Of a stretch of DNA of 62,500 nucleotides, positions 1 through 10,659 are shown one piece after another. Origin of the DNA: Prorocentrum cordatum (taxonomy: Eukaryota; Sar; Dinophyceae; Prorocentrales; Prorocentraceae). A program made the translations under genes and the position numbers. The stretch spans positions 120,001 through 182,500 of the forward strand of contig CAUYUJ010018715.1 of NCBI GenBank assembly GCA_963575745.1, read 5' to 3'. The notes under the pieces were generated by a model. That model saw only the letters and a program-made list of their open reading frames with translations, was not told where the DNA came from and ran no database searches. Positions within the stretch are counted from its first letter, which is position 1; the number at the start of each line of letters is the position of its first letter.

Positions 1-16
1 GGGATCTGGCACGCGC

Positions 17-65
17 TTGCTCCCGACACGCCTGCGACGAGCGGCTGCAGGCGTGTCGGGAGCAA
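17..65. repeat. Perfect 19-bp inverted repeat, 11-nt loop
   Basis: Bases 17-35 are the exact reverse complement of 47-65, with TTGCTCCCGACACGCCTGC as the left arm. This makes a strong hairpin. It lies at the window edge, so it could be a lone hairpin or part of an element that starts outside. No T-run follows it, so I do not call it a terminator. Confidence 0.85.
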
Positions 66-780
66 ATAATCAAGGCGAAAAGCTAGTTTTGATTTCGGCC
101 CGCCCCCAGAAAGGAATGCAAGCGGATGCCCGAATAGGAAGGCGCTTGAAGAAGACTAGGATCAAGGAATTCCCAAATACCAACTTTCAACGAACGGCAT
201 GTGCGCTCTGGGCCGGGAGATCGATGATTCGGCGCAAAGATGGAGGGGTTCGTGAATGTGATTGTCGACATACTTGGCAAAGTAGTTGACTGCAAGACAA
301 ATTACCCGCAGCATTAGGGCGCACGGTAAAGATGCAAGAGCCTTGGAACGCCATGTTGACACTTTGCCAGCGATGCGCGGCCAACGCAAGCGGCCAAGGA
401 TGGACCGAGAAGGCAAGGATGCAGAGGTACCCTTGGGAAGGTTGCCCATCCTTATTATGCGGGATGGCTGTAGGGGAGTTTCTTACAGAAACTTGAGTAA
501 AACTGCCCTGAAACTCAAAACATATCGGTGGGCGACTCTAGCCCAGGCTGGCCCCTGAGCAGCCCCGATGCCTTTTGCCGATCATCGCGGTAAACTGCAC
601 TGGACCCGACTGCCCCAGTGCCATGCATTCCAGACGATGCCAACAGGCGTCAACTGGCCCAGACGAGTTAAATCTGACATGTGCCACTGCACTGCATGTG
701 GCTGCTGCGGCCCAACTCCGCCGTGCCCTTTTTCCTCCTGTTCCCCAACATGTGTACTCTTAGGGGTTCTTTCGGGCGTT
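66..780. other. Unassigned sequence
   Basis: No repeat family, domain or convincing coding frame was recognised. Short frames exist on both strands but overlap each other and look random in composition. Confidence 0.5.
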
Positions 781-801
781 GGTAGAACTGGGTTTAGTGG
801 A

Positions 802-909
802 ACCTGGTTTAGTGATCTGTACCGGGGGCGCCCCCCCGTCCGATTTCAACTAACCGGAGCTGCCGTCACCTGAAAAAACATCAGCTATGGCAAACCTGGT
901 TTAGTGATT
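802..909. repeat. Two copies of a 15-bp direct repeat
   Basis: ACCTGGTTTAGTGAT occurs at 802-816 and exactly again at 895-909; a weaker GGGTTTAGTGG lies just upstream. The 93-bp spacing may mark an old local duplication. Nothing else is recognised here. Confidence 0.5.
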
Positions 910-1189
910 CTGGCCAATTCGAGGGCTCCGCGGCCCTACCACTAACCGGGTCCCCTTACCCGGGGTCCTGGCCATACCCGATTCTTACTCGCGATCTAAG
1001 AGGAACTGGGCCCTGGCGTCGGTCCGGCCGGCTCTTCGCCACCCGTCGCCGCCAGTCGCCGCCCGTCGGCACTGGGCCCCCCCTGGCGGTCCGGCGGGCC
1101 CCTTGCGACCCGTCGCTGCCGTCACCGCTGGTTCCCAAAGGCGATCTGGCCAGCTCGTCGCCGCCCGTCGCCGCGCTGCGTTGCACATC

Positions 1190-1412
1190 CTCGCGCTGCT
1201 TTGCGCTGCTTTGCTTGCAACGCATTGTTTTGCATTGCTTCGCGTTGCTTCGCATTGCTTTGCAGCGCACTGCATTGTGTTGCTTCGTGTTGCTTCGCAT
1301 TGACTTGCAATGGTTTGCTTTGCATTGCATTGCATTTCTTTGCATTGCATCGGGTTGCATCGCTTTGCGTTGCCCTCTATCACGTTGATTTGTTTTGCTT
1401 TGCGTTGCTTAG
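1190..1412. repeat. Degenerate TTGC-type microsatellite
   Basis: About 220 bp built from TTGCATTGC, TTGCTTCGC and TTTGCGTTGC variants in a 5-6 bp rhythm. It leaves several frames open on both strands (Cys/Phe/Ala-rich on plus, Lys/Gln/Asn-rich on minus) that should not be read as genes. The DNA just upstream (960-1190) is GC-rich with recurring GTCGCCGCC. Confidence 0.8.
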
Positions 1413-2872
1413 CTGTAGAAGAAACTCGATTCTGTCCCCATCACCCCCCTGGGGTTATCCGTCACGCGCTTCGAAAGGAAATGCATATACGATCGTTGCC
1501 GTCCCTTCATTTTCCCTTTGAGTTCACACCATCCCGGGCCAGCCAGTATCGCCAACCCCGCCATCCCCTGGAAAAAAATATGCGCGCGCACCTGTATATC
1601 ACAAATCACTAGTTTTCAAAAGATCCCTCGCCAAAAAACGGGGCGAAGTACGCACGCGCGCGTCGTCGCGCGTGCATGCCAAAATCCTTCAACAACCGTA
1701 GGTTTCGGAGCGATTTCGAATCTAATGTCCAAACGCAAACAACAGAAGAAACAAAAGGTTTCGCAGCAACACGCTTCATCATTCTATATATACACACAAA
1801 TATATGTTCAAAAGTGTATGCGCGCACACTCGTTCATCAAAAATCGCAAGTCTTCGATAATCCCCTGCAACAGAAAAATAATTGACGAAGTACGCACGCG
1901 CGCACGTCGTCGCGCGCGCATGCCGAAATCTTTCAAAAACCACTTGGTGTCGGACGGATTTCAAAATCGAGTGCCTATGTTGTGTGTGGTGTTGTTTGTT
2001 TGTTGCTTGTTTCATATATACACATGTATATATATATATATATATATGTATGACTATATACATATATATATATACATACACACACATATATATATATATA
2101 ACAAATGGCCCAGGGTTTCGCAACACGGATTTTCAACAAACGGCGTGCACGAGCGCTCTTGCGAACCGTGAAAAAAAACAAAAACCCAACGATGTTTCAA
2201 CACTTCAATAATGCTGCCAAACGTGCCTCGCGCGCGCATGTCGAAATCGTGCGAGCACCCCTGCGCGCGTGCCGTCGCGAAAAATCGTTGGAGAAAAACA
2301 AACGAAATGCACGCGCGCGCGTCGTCGCGCGCGCATGCCCAAATCCTTTCGAAAACCTCCTGTTTCGGAGAGGCTTCAAATCGAGAGTCACAAAAACATA
2401 CCATAATACCGGTTTCGCAACACAGATGTTCAACAGAAGCGTGCGCGCGCTCTTGCGAATTCGTAAGAGAAAGAAAGCGCATCTTTTCAGCATTTTCAGA
2501 ACATGCCACCGAGCGGGCTTCGGGCGCGCGTGTCGAAATCGTTCGAACGTTTTTTTTGCGCACGCGCTGGGGTGGTACGATCCGTTTCAAATAATACCGT
2601 GCGAGCCGCGCGCATTTCGAGTTCCTTCAAAAATCTTCATCACCGACGCACCGTCATCGTCGTCGGCGTTAATCACATCGGCCCGTCACTGGCTGCCCCG
2701 TCGCTGCTGTCAGCATCGTCGTCAACATCGCTGCTATCATCGCCCTGTCGGCCGTTGCCGACGTGGCCATGATACCTCGCCCGCCCGAGCCGCCGACTCG
2801 CACTGAAGTGCCCGCTGGGATGCGCCGAGCGGTCAGCGCCACCGCGGCGGCGTGGGTTGCGCCAAACTAAGG
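1413..2872. repeat. Tandem array unit A
   Basis: First of five related units. It opens with a CCCCCTGGGGTTAT block (about 1445) and closes with CATGATACCTCGCCCGCC (2768) followed by GCGCCAAACT. Inside it a sub-block containing CGTCGTCGCGCG plus a following ATGCCSAAATC occurs three times (about 1655, 1900 and 2315), each followed by a GTTTCGGA-like motif. A TA tract (about 2021-2101) lies in the middle. Arginine-rich frames on both strands come from the CGCG-rich sub-blocks and do not resemble proteins. Confidence 0.85.
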
Positions 2873-3120
2873 CCCAATAGCCCTACAGCTATATAGCCCC
2901 ATAGCGCTTTAGCCCTATAGGCCTATGGCCCTTTTGCCCTGGAGCCCTATAGCTATAGAGCCCTATAACCCTATAGCCCTACAGCTCTATAGCCCTATAC
3001 CCCTATAGTCCAATAGCTCCTATAGCCCTTTCGCACAATACCCCTTTAGCCAAATAGCCCAAATAGCCCTATAGCCCCATGGCCCTATAGCCCTGTAGTC
3101 CTGTAGCCCCATAGCCCCAA
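2873..3120. repeat. Degenerate CCCTATAG octamer array
   Basis: About 250 bp of an 8-bp repeat with consensus CCCTATAG and variants CCCTACAG, CCCATAGC and CCTTTTGCC. It separates tandem units A and B. It is not the plant-type telomere repeat CCCTAAA, and the 8-bp period differs from that 7-bp period. Confidence 0.85.
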
Positions 3121-4462
3121 CAGAACTTCGATTGGGGCTTTCTCCGGCACTATTCTCTTCTCTGAGGAAAATAAACCCTACCCCCGTCGCCCCCTGGGGT
3201 TTTCCCCCGCGCGTTTCGATTAGAAATGTCATATAAGATCGTGACCCTTCGTGCATTTCTGCCATCCCAGACCAGCCGGCATCGCCCCCCCCATTCTCGG
3301 CAAACACAATATACGCGCACTCGTCTAATTTTCAAATGTCACTTCTTATATATATATATATACATATAGATGTATATATGTATTTATATATATGTATATA
3401 TAAGACGAAAAAACGCACGCCCGCGTCGTCGAGAGCGCATGCCGGACTCCTTCAAAAACCTTCGGTGTCGGATCGATTTAGTGTCCAAACGCATAAGAAC
3501 ACACGGTTTCGCAACGCGGCTTCTCATCAACAAAAAAACAACAGCGCGCGCACATGCGAATCCTTAAGACAACCATCGGCTTCTCGAAATTTCCAAATAA
3601 CTACCACATGGGACTCGCGCGCGCATGCCGAAATCTTCCGGGCGCCCTTGCACGCGTGCCATCGCGCAATCCTTTGCAACAGCTGAAACGAAGTGCATGC
3701 GCGCGCGTCGTCGCGCGCGCGCCCAAATATTTCAAAGACCTTCGGTTTCGGAAAGATTTCAAGATTGAGTGCCCATGGAGAAAAGAAAAAAAACATACCA
3801 GAATAATGGTTTCGCAACGATGATGTTCAACGACAGCGCGCGCGCGCGCCCATGCAAATTCTTGAGCCAACCATGCGTTTTACAACACTTTCTGAACATG
3901 CGACCAGACGGGCATCTTGCGCGCGCGCGTCGTGGACGTTCGAACGCACTTTGCGCGCGTGCTGGGGTGGCGCGATCCTTTTCAAATCATACTATGCGAG
4001 CCACTCTCGCGCTTTTGCCGCGCGGGCATGTCGAACTCCTTCAAAAAATTCCATCACCGACGCGAAGACGCCGTCATCGTTCTCGGCGTGATCAGCATCG
4101 GCTCCGTCGCTGGCAGCGCCGTCGTCGCCGTCAGCGTCGTCGCCGACACGGCTACTAGCATCATCTTCTTCGAGTCGACAATAGTCGACGTCGCCATGAT
4201 ACCGCGCCCGTCCCAGTCGCCGACTCGCACTCAAGTGCCCGCTGGGATGCGCCGGGCGGTCAGCGCCACCGCGGCCGCGCCGGGCGCGCCAAACTACCTG
4301 GGCGCTGCGCGCGCGCGGGCTGGCGCGGCCGCAAATATATACAAGCCAGCGGCAAGCACACATCGCACGCGCCGTCGCATGAGGTTTGCAAACTAAATTG
4401 CGGGTGGGTGGGCGGGGCGCATGCGCGAGCAGTGGAATGGGCAACTCACTGCGCGCCACACT
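3121..4462. repeat. Tandem array unit B
   Basis: Second unit, with the same landmarks as unit A: CCCCCTGGGGTTTT near 3190, CATCCCAGACCAGCC near 3265, CGTCGTCGCGCGCG sub-blocks near 3425 and 3705, and CATGATACCGCGCCCG at 4195. A TA tract occupies about 3341-3403. A GC-rich tail follows the CATGATAC landmark and ends with GGGCAACTCACTG. Confidence 0.85.
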
Positions 4463-5208
4463 CATTGCACCACAATGATTCTCCTCGTTTAAAAAGAACG
4501 GAATTCTACCGCGCGTCGGCGCGCGCATGCACCTCCGGTGTCGGATCGATTTTTAAACCGAGTGCCCAAACAAGTATTATACATATACAAAATTCACTGT
4601 TTCGCAAGGCTGGTTTCGAAAAGAAATACTTGCGCGCGCTCTTGCCTTGTTGAAACAACTTCTACAACGTAAAAAACATGGTTTCCAACCTTTACAGAAC
4701 AAGCCATCAAACGGGCATCGCGCGCGCATGTCGCAATCGTTTGAGCGCCCTTGCGCGCGTGCTGGGGTGGCACAATCCGTTTCGAATTCTGCCATGCGGG
4801 CCGCTCTCGCGCGTCTGCAGCGCGGGCGTGTCGAACTCCTTTCAAAGCCCTCATCGCCGACGCGAAGACGCCGTCAGGGTCGCCGGCGCGATCAGCATCG
4901 GCGCCGTCGCGGACTGCCCCGTCGTCGCCGTCAGCACCGTCGCCAGCGCCGCCACAATCATCATCGCGTCTACCGTTGTCGACGTTGTCATGATACTGCG
5001 CCCGCCCAAGTCGCCGAGCGGTCAGCGCCGACGCGTTCGTGTCGGGCGCGCCAAACCAGCCTGCTGCAGAGATGCACCAGCCAACGCCAAGCACCCATCG
5101 CAATCGCTTCCGCATGGGGCTTGCGATCCAAGTTGCGGGTGGGAGGGCGGGACGTTTGCGCGAGCAATGGAGTGGGCAACTTCAAGTTGAGCAAGTGTGT
5201 GATTCTCC
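4463..5208. repeat. Tandem array unit C (short)
   Basis: Third unit, about 750 bp, lacking the CCCCCTGGGG and CATCCC landmarks seen near the start of A, B and E. It retains one CGCGCGTCGGCGCGCGCATG block near 4510, the CATGATACTGCGCCCGCCCA landmark at 4989 and the GTTGCGGGTGGGAGGG tail. It is probably an internally deleted copy. Confidence 0.8.
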
Positions 5209-6445
5209 ATTCCAAGAAAGCTACCCCTCCCCTGGACTTAGAGACCCTCCTAGTCGCAATGCATCTTACATATGATGCTGCCCCATCGTCTACCCTAAAT
5301 ATGAATTCGCTCTGTCCCGGGGGACCGGCGTCGCCCCCCCCCCCGCCATCCTTCTGCAAAACACAATATGCGCGCGCGCTCGAAAATCAAAAATCAGAAG
5401 TTGTCCCGGGACCTTTGCCAAAACACGGGGCGGCGTGCGCACGCGTGCGTCGTCGCGCGTGCATGCTGGACTCCTTCAACATCCCTGGGTTCGGAAAAAT
5501 TGCGCACCGAGTGTGCAAACAACATTTTCAAACAAGGTTCCGCAACACATAATAAACCATGCGCGCGTGCTCTTGCGAATTCTTGAGACGCCCGTAGATT
5601 TTCCAAATTTCCAAAACATGCCACCAAACGGGCTTCGCGCGCGCATGTCAAAATCGTTCGAACGCCCTTGCGCGCGTACCGTCGCGAGAAGCCTCTACAA
5701 CAAGTGGAGCGAAGTGCACGCGCGAGCGTCGTCGCGCGCGCACGCCGACATCCTTTGCAAACTCTTGGTTTCGGAAGGGTTTAGAAATCGAGCAATAAAG
5801 CATGCAAAACCACAAACTTTCAACGCAAGCATGCGCGCCTTCTTGCGAAATCTTGAGAGAACCATGCGTTTTTCAACATGTTCCGAACATGCTATCAAAC
5901 GGGTTTCGCGCGCACGCACGTGGAAATCGTTCGGCCGCCCTTGCGCGCGCGCTGGGGTGGCACGATCTTTGGCAAATAATACCATGCAAGCGACTACCGC
6001 GCGTCTGCCGCGCGCACAATTCGAATCGCTTCCAAAACCTCCATCACCGACGCGAAGACGCCGTCATCGTCGTCGGCACGATCAGCATCGGCGCCGTCAC
6101 GGGCTGCCCCGTCGCTGCTGTCAGCATCGTCACCAACATCGCTACGATCATAGCCCTGTCTACCGCAGTCGACGTTGCCATGATACCGCGCCCGCCCAAA
6201 TCGCCGACTCGAACTGAAGTGCCCGCTTGGATGTGCCGAAAAGTCAGAGCCACCGCGTTCGAGTCGGGCGCGCCAAACTAGCTGGCCGCTGCGCGCGCGA
6301 GCATGCGCGGGCTAGCGCGGCCGCAGAGACGCACCAGCCAACACCAAGCACGCCTCGCAATCGTTTCCGCATGGGGTTTGCAAACCATGTTGCGGGTGGG
6401 AGGGTGGGATGTTTGCGCGAGCAGTGGGGTGGGCAACTTTGAGCG
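5209..6445. repeat. Tandem array unit D
   Basis: Fourth unit. CGTCGTCGCGCG sub-blocks occur near 5448 and 5730, and the CATGATACCGCGCCCGCCCA landmark is at 6179, 1190 bp after that of unit C. The closing tail (GTTGCGGGTGGGAGGGTGGG, then GCGAGCAGTGGGGTGGGCAA) matches units B and C closely. Confidence 0.85.
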
Positions 6446-6780
6446 TTGGTGAGTTATCCTTTCTAAAACGAGAATAAATCTACCCCCCCGGAGTGAACGG
6501 TACCCCCTGGGGTACTGCGATTTCATACTAATTCTACTCAGCCGTCCATCCGAAATATGAACCCATACTATCCCAGCCAGGCCAGTATCACTCCCCCCCG
6601 CCATCCTCTGCAAAAAACTTCTATGCGCGCGCAATCGCGTATCAAAAGTCATAAGTTGCCAATAGTCCCGTGCAAAAAATTGAGACGAAGTGCGCGCGCG
6701 CCCGTCGTCGCGCGCGCATGCCGAAATCCTTCAAAAACCAGTGGTTTCGGAACGATTTCAACATGGAGTGCTCATTTGGA
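6446..6780. repeat. Tandem array unit E, truncated
   Basis: Fifth unit. It begins like the others, with CCCCCTGGGGTACTG near 6510, TATCCCAGCCAGGCC near 6570 and a CGTCGTCGCGCGCGCATGCC block near 6700. It stops abruptly around 6780, where an unrelated 114-bp tandem repeat starts. The truncation marks the right border of the array. Confidence 0.8.
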
Positions 6781-7010
6781 CCCCCGAATTTATCCGGGAT
6801 AACTGCGGTCTGGGGCAATTCCAAGTTTGGCCCAAGAGGCACGAACCCATAGTTACCGCTGATTGCCCCCAGCCCCGATGATTCGGGAGAGCTGGACGCC
6901 CGAACTATCCGGGATAACTGCGGTCCAGTGTGCCTCTGGTTTGGAAGCCGGAGGCGCGAACCTGTAGCTACCCCATACTGCCCCCAGCCCTGACGACTCG
7001 GAGCTCTGAA
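6781..7010. repeat. 114-bp repeat, two tandem copies
   Basis: ATCCGGGATAACTGCGGTC occurs at 6792 and 6907, and TGCCCCCAGCCC recurs at a similar spacing, giving two diverged tandem copies. No coding signal is seen. Confidence 0.8.
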
Positions 7011-7019
7011 GATTCGCGA

Positions 7020-7345
7020 TCAAGACCAACTCTTCCCGACACAACTATGCCATCTCCCCTCCGCCCTCCTGCTTCCCACCGCCTCCCCTTCCATGCCCAA
7101 TCTCCCCGACTCGAGCCTGACCATGCACAGAGCCAGATCAGGGCGAGGTCAGACAACAGCAGCGCAAAATCGGTCCCTGGACCCTCTGGGCCCTGGGGTC
7201 CGAGCGCATCACTTGCCCGAGCTACGTCCAGCCGTGGCGACGAAGGCACCCCACCCGAAGGCCAATTACCGTGGTCTCAACTGGCCCTCCTCTGACACGC
7301 CCAACCTCCCCGTCTCCAGCGTGACCATGCACGGAGGCAGCTGTG
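7020..7345. repeat. 204-bp partial direct duplication
   Basis: CCCAATCTCCCCGACTC followed by CCTGACCATGCAC at 7096 recurs as CCCAACCTCCCCGTCTCC followed by GTGACCATGCAC at 7300. The intervening sequence is unassigned. Confidence 0.6.
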
Positions 7346-7359
7346 ATAAAAAAAGAAAA

Positions 7360-7500
7360 AACCATAACATAAACTTCTGGCGAACCGCGAGGATGTCTTG
7401 GATCTGCGCTGGACTCCTCTCCCTGGCGCGCGAAGCGCCGGGGCGGCCGAGCGCGGATCCACGAAATCCACTCCGAGCGTCAACAATTTATATTTACAGT
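7360..7500. mobile_element. F1 inverted-repeat element, copy 1
   Basis: Member of F1, a dispersed foldback family with seven copies here. Arms run from a CATAAAC-type end through a diverged GCGCGGATTTCTTGGATC motif to GCGCTGG, around a core that itself contains CTGGCGCGCGAAGCGCCGG-like palindromes. In this copy the left arm reads GGATGTCTTGGATCTGCGCT and the right arm AGCGCGGATCCACGAAATCC. No protein is encoded, so it is non-autonomous. Confidence 0.75.
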
Positions 7501-7973
7501 AGGGGCCCGCCCACGAGAAACCTTCGGGAGCGTCACGCCTTCCACGGCAAAACCATCGAAACCCGGGTGCTCTTTGGCGTGGGCCTCCACTGCGTGGCGC
7601 TTCCTCTTCCTCGGTGCGACCGACCTCCGGCACCCGTCACGGCGCCAGAGGCCAGGGCCCCTCCGCGTGCGCCGGGAAGCTCGGGCGCGGCCTCACCGGC
7701 CCCTGGCAGACCATCCCCCGTCCGTGACGCCACCCTCGTCAGTCATGCTTCCCTCCAGCCGCACCCATCTCCGGGCCAGTCTCGCTCGGGGCCCCGTCCC
7801 AGGAGGCCCGCTCGCAGACTGTCGGGGCTCCGTGCCGCAGCTTCGCTGGCGCGCGCGGGGTGTGCCGCGCCACGCTGTTCGAAAGACCTCGTGCTGAGCA
7901 GGAGCCGCGCTGACCCGAGCCGGACTTCCCTCTCGCATAGGTGGCCCGTCCGTCCGCACACACACGTCCCTGG
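7501..7973. other. Unassigned GC-rich sequence
   Basis: Proline/arginine-rich frames are open on both strands at once, as expected of GC-rich DNA with few stops. No domain or repeat family is recognised. Confidence 0.4.
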
Positions 7974-8286
7974 GGCGAGGCGAGGGGGACGTCACCGAAG
8001 AGGCTGGCCTGCGACTTTGTGGGCCCCGGAAATAGCAGGGCGGTTTTTCCACCGTTTCCAGAACAATATCCATTGAATATGGAAACGGCAAAAAACGGCG
8101 ACCGGAAACAGCAACAAAAACGGCTCCAGGATCGGAGCTGGAGCCGGAACAGGTCAAGAAACGGCGACAGAACCGGTAAAAAAGCAGCGTTGGAACCGGC
8201 AAAACAACGGCAAAACGGAACCGGTAACAAAAACGGCCCTGTCGTGGCGAGGCGAGGGGGACGTCACCGAAGAGGCTGGCCTGCGA
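7974..8286. repeat. 41-bp direct repeats flanking an AACGG-rich segment
   Basis: The 41 bp at 7974-8014 recur without change at 8246-8286 (GAGGGGGACGTCACCGAAGA lies within both). Between them, and especially from about 8080, the sequence is rich in AACGGC, AACCGG and AAACGG. The arrangement suits a segment inserted or expanded inside a duplicated flank. No coding potential is seen. Confidence 0.8.
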
Positions 8287-8310
8287 GGGGTCGCTTCGGC
8301 CGCCCCCGAG

Positions 8311-8485
8311 AATGAAGGGGCCCTGGGACACACCAATAAACACACACACAAATAAAAAGATTCCCCATATTTTCCTAGATGTTCTGGGTTCCTGTCTTCA
8401 CCCCCAATTCCGACATTTCCCAATCTTTTCCTGGGGCTCAACGATTTGATTGTGTCTGTGTGTGTGTTTGTTCCCCTCCTGAGAG
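8311..8485. mobile_element. F2 element, copy 1
   Basis: First of six copies of a roughly 165-bp family. Shared landmarks are GGGGCCCTGGGACACA at the left, AATAAACACACACA, TTCCCCATATTTTCC, TTTTCCTGGGG, and TGTGTCTGTGTG followed by CCCCTCCTGAG at the right. The ends are imperfectly complementary (GGGACACAC-AAATAAACACA against TGTTTGT-TCCCC), so I read it as a small foldback element. Confidence 0.75.
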
Positions 8486-8504
8486 AGAGGGGCGCCGCCG
8501 CCGA

Positions 8505-8840
8505 GGCGCCCTGCAGGCGGGGGCGTCACCGCCGCGTGCGGCGCGGCGGGTCTGCGCCGCCGGCCCTGGCGGGCGCGGGGCGCCGCGCGGTGCGGCCAGG
8601 CGCGCGCGCGCGCGAGCGCTCCGAGCGGCTCGGCAGCGACGGCGGCGACGGCCTCGGCGCGGACGGCGGCCACGTCGGCGGCGGCCTCGACGACGACGGC
8701 GGCGGCGACGACGGCGGAGCCCTCGACGACGACGGCGGCGACGACGGCGGCGGTGGCGGCGGCACCCTCAACGGCGGCGGCGGCGGCCTCGACGACGAGG
8801 GCGGCGACGGCGGTTGCGGCGGCGACTCGCCGCTGGCCGT
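8505..8840. repeat. GC-rich GGC/GAC triplet region
   Basis: A degenerate run of GGC, GAC and GCC triplets. All plus-strand frames stay open here, including a 218-codon frame from 8446 whose middle is only Gly and Asp. This composition follows from the repeat and gives no evidence of a gene. Confidence 0.75.
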
Positions 8841-9221
8841 GCGTGCGCCGCAGGCAAGCTTCTTGTGCTCCAACGGGGCATCCAGCTGGTTTCAGGCAAA
8901 AGAGGTCTTTCGTAATGGGGTCGCAAAACATGCAATAATCCGTCCTGTGGCTCATGGCGCGTCTGGTGCGTGGCGACTCTCACGGACCAATGATGCAACG
9001 CCTTCTGCACGCATCCGGCACGATCCAACACGAACAATTGCAGGAACTATTGCGCACATGTTTGAGACCCCCTTTCCGGTGGGGAGCCCAGGGGAGAAGT
9101 GAAAGGGGCGGCCCCTCACAGAACGCTCAATAAGTCCCCCAGCATTCTGAGACGTCTCCTCAGCCTTCGCCAAAGACACAAAACACTTCTCAGAAGGCGC
9201 CAGGGCTTCTGCATGCTTCGA
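8841..9221. other. Unassigned sequence
   Basis: The tail of the frame from 8446 runs to 9102 and has mixed amino acid content. I recognise no motif, and the minus strand is also open. No repeat was matched. Confidence 0.35.
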
Positions 9222-9244
9222 TGACGTCCGAGCGATGCCAAGAT
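9222..9244. mobile_element. F4 terminus fragment
   Basis: ACGTCCGAGCGATGCCAAG occurs here and is identical to the right terminus of full F4 elements near 33400-33420 and 35731-35749. Only the end is recognisable. Confidence 0.45.
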
Positions 9245-9524
9245 TCAGAGTTGTGCCCAGAAGGCTCCGGGCCCTGGAAGATTCCTTGTCTGACGAGGGC
9301 GGCGGTGATTGCGGGCAAGACTGATCCACTGCGTCTTGGACTTTCTGGGACGGGGTGCCAAAAGGCCAAGGCGCGGTGGACATGGACAAACATCTAGCCT
9401 ATCGGGACCAGATTGCTATCCATATCCACTGCGCCTCTTGCTCTTGGGAAAGGGAACACACATGGATACGACCCCTGCCCGCTGTGCTGCTCGTGGCCAG
9501 TCCACGACGGAGCTCCACCGGTCT

Positions 9525-9672
9525 CCAGACCCTGGGCTCCTTATCCAAGGGTTCCCTGTCCAATACCCTGGTAGTATACAAGGGTTCCCTGCCCAATGAC
9601 CTGTCCATTTCCTTATCCAAGGGTTCCCTGTCCATATCCAAGGGTACCCTATCCAAGGGTTCCCTGTAGTAT
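9525..9672. repeat. Minisatellite with AAGGGTTCCCTGTCC core
   Basis: At least five copies of a TATCCAAGGGTTCCCTGTCC-like unit with spacer variation; GTAGTATAC also recurs within it. It reads as Asp-Arg-Glu-Pro-Leu repeats on the minus strand, which reflects the repeat and not a gene. Confidence 0.8.
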
Positions 9673-10320
9673 ACGTGCTTATCACGAGCAGGTGAATATT
9701 GCACGAAGTGGTCCTCTATGCTGCCCAATGAAATAGTAATTCCCTGTCCAATGCCCTGGCCCTGGTGGCAGGCGCCGGCGCGCGGCGGAGCGCACTGCGC
9801 ACCGATGCCGACGGAAGAAAAGAGATGGGGGAACGGCCGAGGGGGACGGTGGCCTGCGCCAGGGCGCTCGGACGGCGCCCGCGCGCGCTCGAAGGACGGC
9901 GGGGGCAGCGCCCGCCCAAACCGCCCGAAGCTGTTGGGCGCGGCCCACCAAAAGCGGCCTGCCAGCTTCGACGCGCGCCCGCGAGAGAGCGCGCCCGCTG
10001 CGATGCTGGCTCGCCACCGGGCGCGCTCGCCTGGAGGCGGCGGCCAATACTTGTGCGGGGCATCGTCAATCGCCGCAGGCAAGCCCGGCAGCAGCGCTGG
10101 CAGGTCACTGTGGCGGCAGGGCGGGCGGGCGAAAGACTCGCCCCCCCCACCGTGCCGCAGACACATCCGGCTGCCAGAACAGACCATCGAGGCGGCCGAT
10201 GTCTTGCAGGCCTGGGCCAGGTTCGGCCCCCAGGGCCGTAGGGCACCGGCACCCTTGCGACAGACAGCCTATGCACCTCCACACACATGTGAGAAAGGGC
10301 CACGATGGGGGGCCACGATG
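9673..10320. other. Unassigned GC-rich sequence with overlapping open frames
   Basis: A plus-strand frame (9718-10326) and two minus-strand frames cover the same bases. All are rich in Arg, Ala, Pro and Gly, and I recognise no domain. I interpret this as GC-rich non-coding DNA, with a low chance that one frame is an exon. Confidence 0.35.
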
Positions 10321-10403
10321 GGGTGATCTTGACAGGGATAAAGATAAAGGGGTAGGGGTATCATGATAGGGATAGAGGGATAGGGATGGATGGGGCTTCA
10401 GAT

Positions 10404-10632
10404 AGAGGCCTCCTAGATCGGGTCGGGGTAGATGGGGTCGGAGGATCGCGCCGCATTGCAGATGCATCGCCAATGATCGGCGATGCATCGGCGATGCATC
10501 GGCGACGTCGGCGATGCATCGGCGACGTCGACGTGAAGCAAATCGGGCCCCAGATCGAGCCGCATCGGCGATACATCGGCGATGCGGCACGATCCTCCGA
10601 CCCCATCAACTCAGACCCTTCTAGGAGGCCTA
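10404..10632. mobile_element. F7 inverted-repeat element, copy 1 (full)
   Basis: Ends are complementary: GAGGCCTCCTAGAT at the left and CTTCTAGGAGGCCT at the right. Inside them lie a second complementary pair (GGTCGGAGGATCGCGCCGCA and GCGGCACGATCCTCCGACC) and a core of GATGCATCGGCGA repeats. Four partial relatives lie near 37.5, 40.5, 42.3 and 45.3 kb. A GATAGGGA tract (about 10325-10395) adjoins its left side. Confidence 0.8.
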
Positions 10633-10659
10633 GATACGACCACGGATGAAAGGCCAGGG

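Noticed and set aside
17-65. Rho-independent terminator
   Set aside because: Strong stem but no T-run on either side, and bacterial-type termination is not expected here.
2873-3120. Interstitial telomere repeat
   Set aside because: The unit is the 8-bp CCCTATAG and not CCCTAAA or CCCTAA, and no perfect telomere hexamer or heptamer run is present.
4040-6260. A conserved hydrophobic frame near the end of tandem units B, C and D
   Set aside because: The frame is open in three units, but differences between copies fall at all codon positions and unit A breaks it; it is explained by shared descent of GTC/GCC-rich DNA.
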